Source: Gammaproteobacteria bacterium
Lineage (GTDB): Bacteria; Pseudomonadota; Gammaproteobacteria; Arenicellales; JAJDZL01
NCBI GenBank assembly: GCA_022824665.1
Contig: JAJDZL010000223.1
Span: 1 to 51,261 of the forward strand
Direction of reading: 5' to 3'
DNA: 51,261 nt
This document shows, piece after piece, positions 47,083 through 51,261 of this stretch (the first letter of the stretch is position 1; every line of letters starts with the position of its first letter). The translations under genes were made by a program, and so were the position numbers. Under the pieces are notes generated by a model. The model did not search any database. It was not told where the DNA came from and worked only from the letters and a program-made list of their open reading frames with translations.

Positions 47083-47385
47083 ATGAAAATTAAAAGTGGG
47101 ATGCATCCAATACATCCAGGTGAGATTCTTCGAGGAGAAATGAATGAGCTTGAACTTTCAGCCAGTACGTTGGCAAAAGCCCTATGTGTTCCGGTGAACC
47201 GCATCACTTTAATTGCAAATGAACAACGGGGCGTGAGTGCAGATACGGCGCTGCGATTGGCTAGTTACTTTGGTACATCGCCTGAGTTTTGGCTTAATCT
47301 TCAAAAGGCATGGGAGTTGCGTTGTGCAGAAATTGAGAAAGGCGAACGGATTGCCAATAGTGTGTTGCCTCGGGAAGTTGGATAG
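47083..47385 (+). CDS. higA: HigA-type antitoxin
   Basis: A 100-residue HigA: MHPIHPGEILRGEMNELELS is the family opening, TLAKALCVPVNRITLIANEQ the DNA-binding helices, and TALRLASYFGTSPEFWLNLQ the dimer/toxin-binding end. It would repress its operon and neutralise HigB. It lies 13 bases after the chimeric DinD-HigB gene on the same strand, in the position of the normal antitoxin. It is distinct from the HigA at 18502. Confidence 0.9.
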   Translation: MKIKSGMHPIHPGEILRGEMNELELSASTLAKALCVPVNRITLIANEQRGVSADTALRLASYFGTSPEFWLNLQKAWELRCAEIEKGERIANSVLPREVG

Positions 47386-47681
47386 AGAAACTGAAAATCA
47401 ATTCTGCTGGCGAAGATCGTATGATTTTAGGCAATTTAGGAGACGTTCGGCACGATTCGTTTACAACTAACGGTGTAGCATCTGTCTAGCATCAATCTGG
47501 TTAGTGATGCACTGACATCGGCAACGACTCGCAGACTTATCTCCAGTTTCGACAAAACAATTCGTCGTGTTTAAACTATGCCAGATGCATTAGTCTGGAC
47601 TTTTCTGATTCACCGGCGGCAACCTCAGTCGGAAAGACCGATTCAGGGAAGTAGTTTTTTTATTTAATCCCTCTATGCACC
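47386..47681. other. Gene-free segment of the island
   Basis: About 300 bases with no gene, repeat or structured element recognised. The 830 bases from 47386 to the tRNA fragment contain only the ATPase remnant at 47682-47831. Confidence 0.35.
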
Positions 47682-47831
47682 CTATACGATCAAATTGACG
47701 TAAGAATGACTCTCGAATACCTTTTTTGCCAAAGTAGTTTTTCCACTTTGCCGAGGACCCATTAGTGTAACGACTGGTGATTGGGTTGCAGCGCCTCGCA
47801 ATACTGGCGCAATATTTCTCTTTATAAACAA
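47682..47831 (-). pseudogene. DUF4143-type ATPase N-terminal fragment
   Basis: Too short for the ORF track. On the reverse strand from TTG 47831 the frame reads FIKRNIAPVLRGAATQSPVV, then TLMGPRQSGKTTLAKKVFES and HSYVNLIV before a stop. It is strikingly like the opening of the intact ATPase at 21745 (IIKRNLGIDLL, LNGPRQSGKTTLVRSLF, HAYVSLEAPEE). Only the P-loop part survives. Another broken family member in the tRNA-linked debris. Confidence 0.7.
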
Positions 47832-48218
47832 ACAGCTGGTTCATAAAATCGTATTATTCAAAATAACATCTTTAAATATACGAAAAACAGCGAGAAATGA
47901 ATTTGTTTCCGCGACAAAGAGCAGATTTGAAATGTCGGTAAGGCCATTTCGGGAAGCTGTAGTGATTTAACCGCACTGGGAGCAAAAAGACGTCAATGGA
48001 ACCGATATTTTCGCAAAGCTGAATAATTAACGACAGATTTGAAGAATTTTGTGCGATAAACAACTGCTGAAATAGAAAGAGTCGGCAATGCGACCAACAT
48101 ACTCTTGCAGGTTGCCGGAAAGAGTTAAGCGCTGTGACCAAAAGTCTCAATGGACATTTGATTTTATTGGGCTAGAATACTGATGTATTGGTGTGGACAA
48201 ATCCTGGAAAACTGATCA

Positions 48219-48267
48219 TTGACTCTCAGCCAATTGATCCGAGGTTCGAATTCCTGACGGCCTGCTA
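48219..48267 (+). repeat. Diverged copy of the tRNA-Lys 3' half (att-like scar)
   Basis: TTGACTCTCAGCCAATTGAT, then CCGAGGTTCGAATTCCTGAC and GGCCTGCTA, matches the tRNA-Lys from its anticodon arm to its 3' end at about 40 of 49 positions, in the same orientation, 2.3 kb away. A second copy of a tRNA 3' end is what site-specific integration leaves at the far edge of an element. Confidence 0.65.
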
Positions 48268-48300
48268 ATTCGTTTTTTTTAGCTTGATAATTGTTTTCAA

Positions 48301-48341
48301 TGTATGGGGTGATTGACACCGATCATGTTCGTTTAGTGGTG
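48301..48341 (+). repeat. Diverged 42-bp repeat, copy B
   Basis: TGTATGGGGTGATTGACACC and the following GATCATGTTCGTTTAGTGG correspond to copy A at 43849. It lies 33 bases beyond the tRNA fragment and before the tag gene, outside any recognised gene. Confidence 0.45.
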
Positions 48342-48385
48342 ATAATTTCCGGAATTTCTGCGCCGCGGGCGAATTCGGGTGCAAC

Positions 48386-48952
48386 TCAGCATTGCTGATA
48401 CCGGTGACAGTCCACCAAGTGGTCATTAACCAATCCAGCTGCCTGCATGAATGCATAGCAAATGGTGCTGCCGACGAAGCTGAACCCTCTTTTTTTCAAG
48501 TCTTTGCTCATGCGATCTGACAACAAAGTGTTGTTCGGCACCTGGTCGAGGGATATCCAGGCGTTTTGGATGGGAGTGCCGTCGACAAAGTCCCAGAAAT
48601 AATCATCCAGTGTTAACCCAGAATCGCGCATCTTCAGACAAGCGCGGGCATTCTTGATAAACGCATTGACCTTTAACCGGTTTCGTACGATACCCGGATC
48701 ATTGAGCAGTGCTGTAACTTTCTTGTCATCATAGCGGGCGATTAAGTCAGGATTGAAGCCGTCAAAGACCTGCTTATAGTGTGCGCGTTTGCGCAGAATC
48801 GTAATCCAGCTAAGCCCGGCCTGTGCGCCTTCCAAACACAGCATTTCGAACAGTTTTGTACTGTCATACTCAGGAACACCCCATTCCAGATCGTGGTATT
48901 CGCGATATAGCGGGTCGCCATCGCACCACCCACACCGAATCAGGTCATCCAC
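48386..48952 (-). CDS. tag: DNA-3-methyladenine glycosylase I
   Basis: Base-excision repair enzyme of 188 residues, normal for Tag. It removes 3-methyladenine from alkylated DNA. The sequence shows RCGWCDGDPLYREYHDLEWG at the start, FEMLCLEGAQAGLSWITILR and the C-terminal HLVDCHRYQQC. The zinc snap ligands (N-terminal Cys and His, C-terminal His and Cys) are present. The start is GTG 48952, supported by AGGAG (48961-48965) 8 bases upstream. It is a housekeeping gene just outside the tRNA-linked island, so island insertion stops here. Confidence 0.95.
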   Translation of the reverse strand: MDDLIRCGWCDGDPLYREYHDLEWGVPEYDSTKLFEMLCLEGAQAGLSWITILRKRAHYKQVFDGFNPDLIARYDDKKVTALLNDPGIVRNRLKVNAFIKNARACLKMRDSGLTLDDYFWDFVDGTPIQNAWISLDQVPNNTLLSDRMSKDLKKRGFSFVGSTICYAFMQAAGLVNDHLVDCHRYQQC

Positions 48953-49184
48953 ATCAAGTGCTCCTGAATCGGTGTATCGACTGTCTGCCTGGCAGTGGAT
49001 GTTTTTGTCGAATTCTCATGTTGAATTTACCTGTCATTATGGTGTTGACTCGTACGACAACATTTGCCTTGCAACGACGCGACATATTAAAGATTACGCC
49101 CGAGATCCGGTACCTTTGCCATACCCGAATCGTGCAGCGGACTCTCGGCTGCTGTGATTCGGTAAGCTTGCCATTTATTTTTCA

Positions 49185-50492
49185 TCAATCCTGCGAGATG
49201 ATGCTTTTTCTGTCTCGGACAAAGTGTTCAAACGCATTGATCAGGTCAGTGACCTCCTTGTCGCCAATTGTCAGCATCAGCGAAATAAAGCCTCGCCGGG
49301 CAAAGTAAAACCCGGACTTTAGCATATCGAGAAACAGCAACTCCACAATTCGGTCATCACTTTGCTCAAGATCGTCAATACTGGTGATTGGATTCACCGT
49401 TGCGTGAATGCCGATCATTGACCCTAAACCGGTAAACTGGATTGGGATACCTTGCTGCGCTGCCACCCGGTTGAGGGTGCTGCGCAGTTCATTGCCGCGG
49501 CTGTTTAACGCCTTAAGCCGCGATTTCGTCAGAATACTCCCCAGTGCAGTTACGCCGGCCGCCATGGTCAGCACATTGTTGTTGAATGTCCCGGCGTGGG
49601 GCATGCTTTCAGGATGTGTCGGATCAAACAGATCCATGATTTCAGATTTCCCGCCAAATGCGCCAAAACTCAAGCCGCCACCCATGTATTTGCCGAATGT
49701 ACTCATATCCGGAATTATTCCGTAGTATCCCTGCATTCCCGCAGGAGCCAGTCGAGAGGTCATGATTTCATCAAAAATCAGGACGATTCTGGCCTCGCGC
49801 GCCTCATCGCGCAAAACTTGCAGGAACGTCTCGCTGGCAGGAATACAGCCTCCGGCACCTTGCACCGGCTCGACCAGGATGCAAGCAATATCTGCGGTAT
49901 GACTGCGAATCATCTGCCGGGTTTTCTCAATATCGTTATAGGTGCCGATCAGGTATTCAAAAGGTGCATTAACCGGATTTGTTCCGTGCGCAAAACTGAG
50001 CAGACCGCCATGATAAGCGCCCCGAAAAACCATCACCGACTGACGAGACGTGTAGTGTCTGGCCGCGGTAATCGCCAGCATGTTCGCCTCTGTGCCGGAA
50101 TTCGTGAAACGCACTTTATCTACTGAAGGAAACCTGTTACAGATCAATTGTGCGAGACGCGCCTCGTCCTGACAATGTCCGCTCAGACTGATACCGTTGT
50201 CCAGCGCCTGTACCACTGCATCTCTGATCGCCTGATTGTTATGACCAAAAAGCCCTGCCGTGTATTCACCTAAAAAGTTGACGTATTCGAAACCATCAAC
50301 ATCCCGAATTTTGCAGCCATCGCCGGACGTGATGCGCAGCGGAAACGGCTCGTAAAAAAGAACGGTACGCGTATTGCCGCCTGGCAGGTGCTGCTGGGCC
50401 GCGCTGAATTGTCGCCAAGATTCGGGGTGCGATGCGATGTAGTCTTCTCTCGCCGATGCCAGAGCAGTGTTCAAAGCGTGATTGTTGTCCAT
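49185..50492 (-). CDS. Class III aminotransferase, glutamate-1-semialdehyde aminomutase-like
   Basis: PLP enzyme of about 435 residues, fold type I, class III. SYS-type features include QHLPGGNTRTVLFYEPFPLR, DVDGFEYVNFLGEYTAGLFG, RFTNSGTEANMLAITAARHY, LIFDEIMTSRLAP and the Schiff-base Lys in FGKYMGGGLSFGAFGG. It resembles HemL, but differences such as the FGGKSEIMDLFD segment and the isolated location suggest a catabolic or specialised aminotransferase rather than the haem enzyme. ATG 50492 (MDNNHALNT) is preferred; the track start at 50504 adds four residues. It lies head-on against the IS at the right edge, with no operon partner visible. Confidence 0.82.
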   Translation of the reverse strand: MDNNHALNTALASAREDYIASHPESWRQFSAAQQHLPGGNTRTVLFYEPFPLRITSGDGCKIRDVDGFEYVNFLGEYTAGLFGHNNQAIRDAVVQALDNGISLSGHCQDEARLAQLICNRFPSVDKVRFTNSGTEANMLAITAARHYTSRQSVMVFRGAYHGGLLSFAHGTNPVNAPFEYLIGTYNDIEKTRQMIRSHTADIACILVEPVQGAGGCIPASETFLQVLRDEAREARIVLIFDEIMTSRLAPAGMQGYYGIIPDMSTFGKYMGGGLSFGAFGGKSEIMDLFDPTHPESMPHAGTFNNNVLTMAAGVTALGSILTKSRLKALNSRGNELRSTLNRVAAQQGIPIQFTGLGSMIGIHATVNPITSIDDLEQSDDRIVELLFLDMLKSGFYFARRGFISLMLTIGDKEVTDLINAFEHFVRDRKSIISQD

Positions 50493-50545
50493 TGCTGGTC
50501 TCATCCGGTGTACTGACGGGACTTCGCCCGACTTATGTTTTATTT

Positions 50546-51261
50546 AGTGTCTGTCAGAAAACCCCGATTTTAAGCGAGAATTTAGAAAATATTGACCAAC
50601 AATGAGACCGATCACGGCGAGCAGCCGACAAGCAGAGTGATTGATGACGGGTATCAGCCAAAACAGGGCAAAATCACGAAATTTGCCGACCGCCTGCCCT
50701 CCGGCACCCGGATCGCGGTCTTCAATGAGTGTACGGGTCTGCTAAGCGGCGCGCAACCGCTGCTGCCGGGCGAGTTTCTTGCGCTCCTTGTCGCGCACGA
50801 TCCGCCCCAGGCGCTTCAGATTGGCAGCCAGTACCGACAGGGCCACGGCACGGGCAAACCCTCGTTTGCCGTGATCCCGTACCCGATCCAGCCCACACTG
50901 CTCCAAGTGGTTAATCGCCGATTCAATCGCAGGATGTTGCTGACGGGCTTGTTTGAACCACGTCTGCGATTGATGTTCCTGCACCTCGACGCTCAGATAC
51001 CCTTTTTTTGGCAGCGTGCACTCATCAAGCATCTCACCGAGCGTATGCTGATTGGCCGGTGAGTGGAAACCACGATCGAAGCTGCACGCCCTAAGGTCGG
51101 GAAAGCTTTGCTGGGCTTCACCAATCACCGGTACGGCATGGTCCACATCAGAGCCATCCCACATGATGCGGTGATGCAGAACAAACCGGTGCTGATCCTC
51201 AACCACGCAGACCGGTACGCCGAGCTCCTGCGAGACACCGGCCTTGCCTTTGACAATCCAG
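50546..51261 (-). mobile_element. Insertion sequence, ISNCY-like, cut by the window edge
   Basis: Transposase gene plus a likely terminal region starting near TGTCTGTCAGAAAACCCCGA at about 50549. The other end lies beyond the window, so the inverted repeats and target duplication cannot be confirmed. Confidence 0.45.
50742..51261 (-). CDS. ISNCY-family-like transposase, C-terminal part (5' end beyond window)
   Basis: The track shows 154 residues from a GTG at 51206, but the same frame stays open to the window edge (WIVKGKAGVSQELGVPVCVV), so the gene continues outside. The sequence VEDQHRFVLHHRIMWDGSDV, ACSFDRGFHSPANQ and SAINHLEQCGLDRVRDHG matches DDE transposases of the ISNCY type, with the catalytic Asp in SFDRGFHS and Glu in AIESAINHLE. 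No frameshift is visible in the part seen, so the copy may be active. Confidence 0.82.
   Translation of the reverse strand, partial: WIVKGKAGVSQELGVPVCVVEDQHRFVLHHRIMWDGSDVDHAVPVIGEAQQSFPDLRACSFDRGFHSPANQHTLGEMLDECTLPKKGYLSVEVQEHQSQTWFKQARQQHPAIESAINHLEQCGLDRVRDHGKRGFARAVALSVLAANLKRLGRIVRDKERKKLARQQRLRAA

Noticed and set aside
50592-51062. 156-residue forward ORF at the IS
   Set aside because: Antisense shadow of the transposase gene.
1-51261. CRISPR array, rRNA or replication origin
   Set aside because: No regularly spaced direct repeats, rRNA core sequences or iteron/DnaA-box clusters were seen by eye on either strand.

Overview
The window looks like one chromosomal stretch of a mid-GC, probably marine and possibly host-associated Gram-negative bacterium, most likely a proteobacterium. 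This rests on Tat-exported binding proteins, an RND/LolA-like pair that implies two membranes, methylated-amine catabolic genes and a bacterial sterol pathway. Sponge symbionts and some methanotrophs are the closest settings known to me, but no marker gene in the window settles the taxonomy.

Left part (about 0.1-27 kb) is an accessory catabolic region. A co-directional block encodes two tandem Tat-exported family 5 binding proteins, a trimethylamine-methyltransferase (MttB) superfamily protein without an amber codon, two permeases and a double ATPase. It looks like an importer tied to a demethylase. Around it lie an AhpD-like protein, a TauD-type dioxygenase, a HisC-like aminotransferase, an AruI-like ThDP enzyme, a TPR protein, a dimethylglycine/sarcosine dehydrogenase-like flavoprotein, a second MttB paralogue, an M29/NicX-like protein and a PhyH dioxygenase. 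Debris of toxin-antitoxin, ATPase and transposase genes is scattered between them.

Centre (about 25.7-45.4 kb) is the main discovery: a sterol biosynthesis and modification locus. A tight leftward operon with overlapping genes reads sdmB-like, sdmA-like, sterol C-14 reductase, CYP51-like P450, then one 1132-residue protein fusing squalene monooxygenase to oxidosqualene cyclase (DCTAE motif, with Val at the position linked to lanosterol specificity). Two sterol C-24 methyltransferase-like genes bracket the locus. Inside it are a small EBP-like membrane protein, an MMPL/RND transporter, a LolA-like periplasmic protein and a GPP34(GOLPH3)-cytochrome P450 fusion. Read together, the genes can take squalene to a C-4/C-14 demethylated, side-chain-alkylated sterol and perhaps export it. 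Squalene synthesis, a C-5 desaturase and a recognised delta-24 reductase are not seen here.

Right part (about 45.9-51.3 kb): an intact tRNA-Lys(CTT) is followed by a degraded 2.3-kb island (transposase tail, DinD-HigB chimera, HigA antitoxin, ATPase fragment) that ends at a diverged copy of the tRNA 3' half, like an old integration scar. Then come 3-methyladenine DNA glycosylase I (tag), a class III aminotransferase and the 3' part of an ISNCY-like transposase that runs off the window edge.
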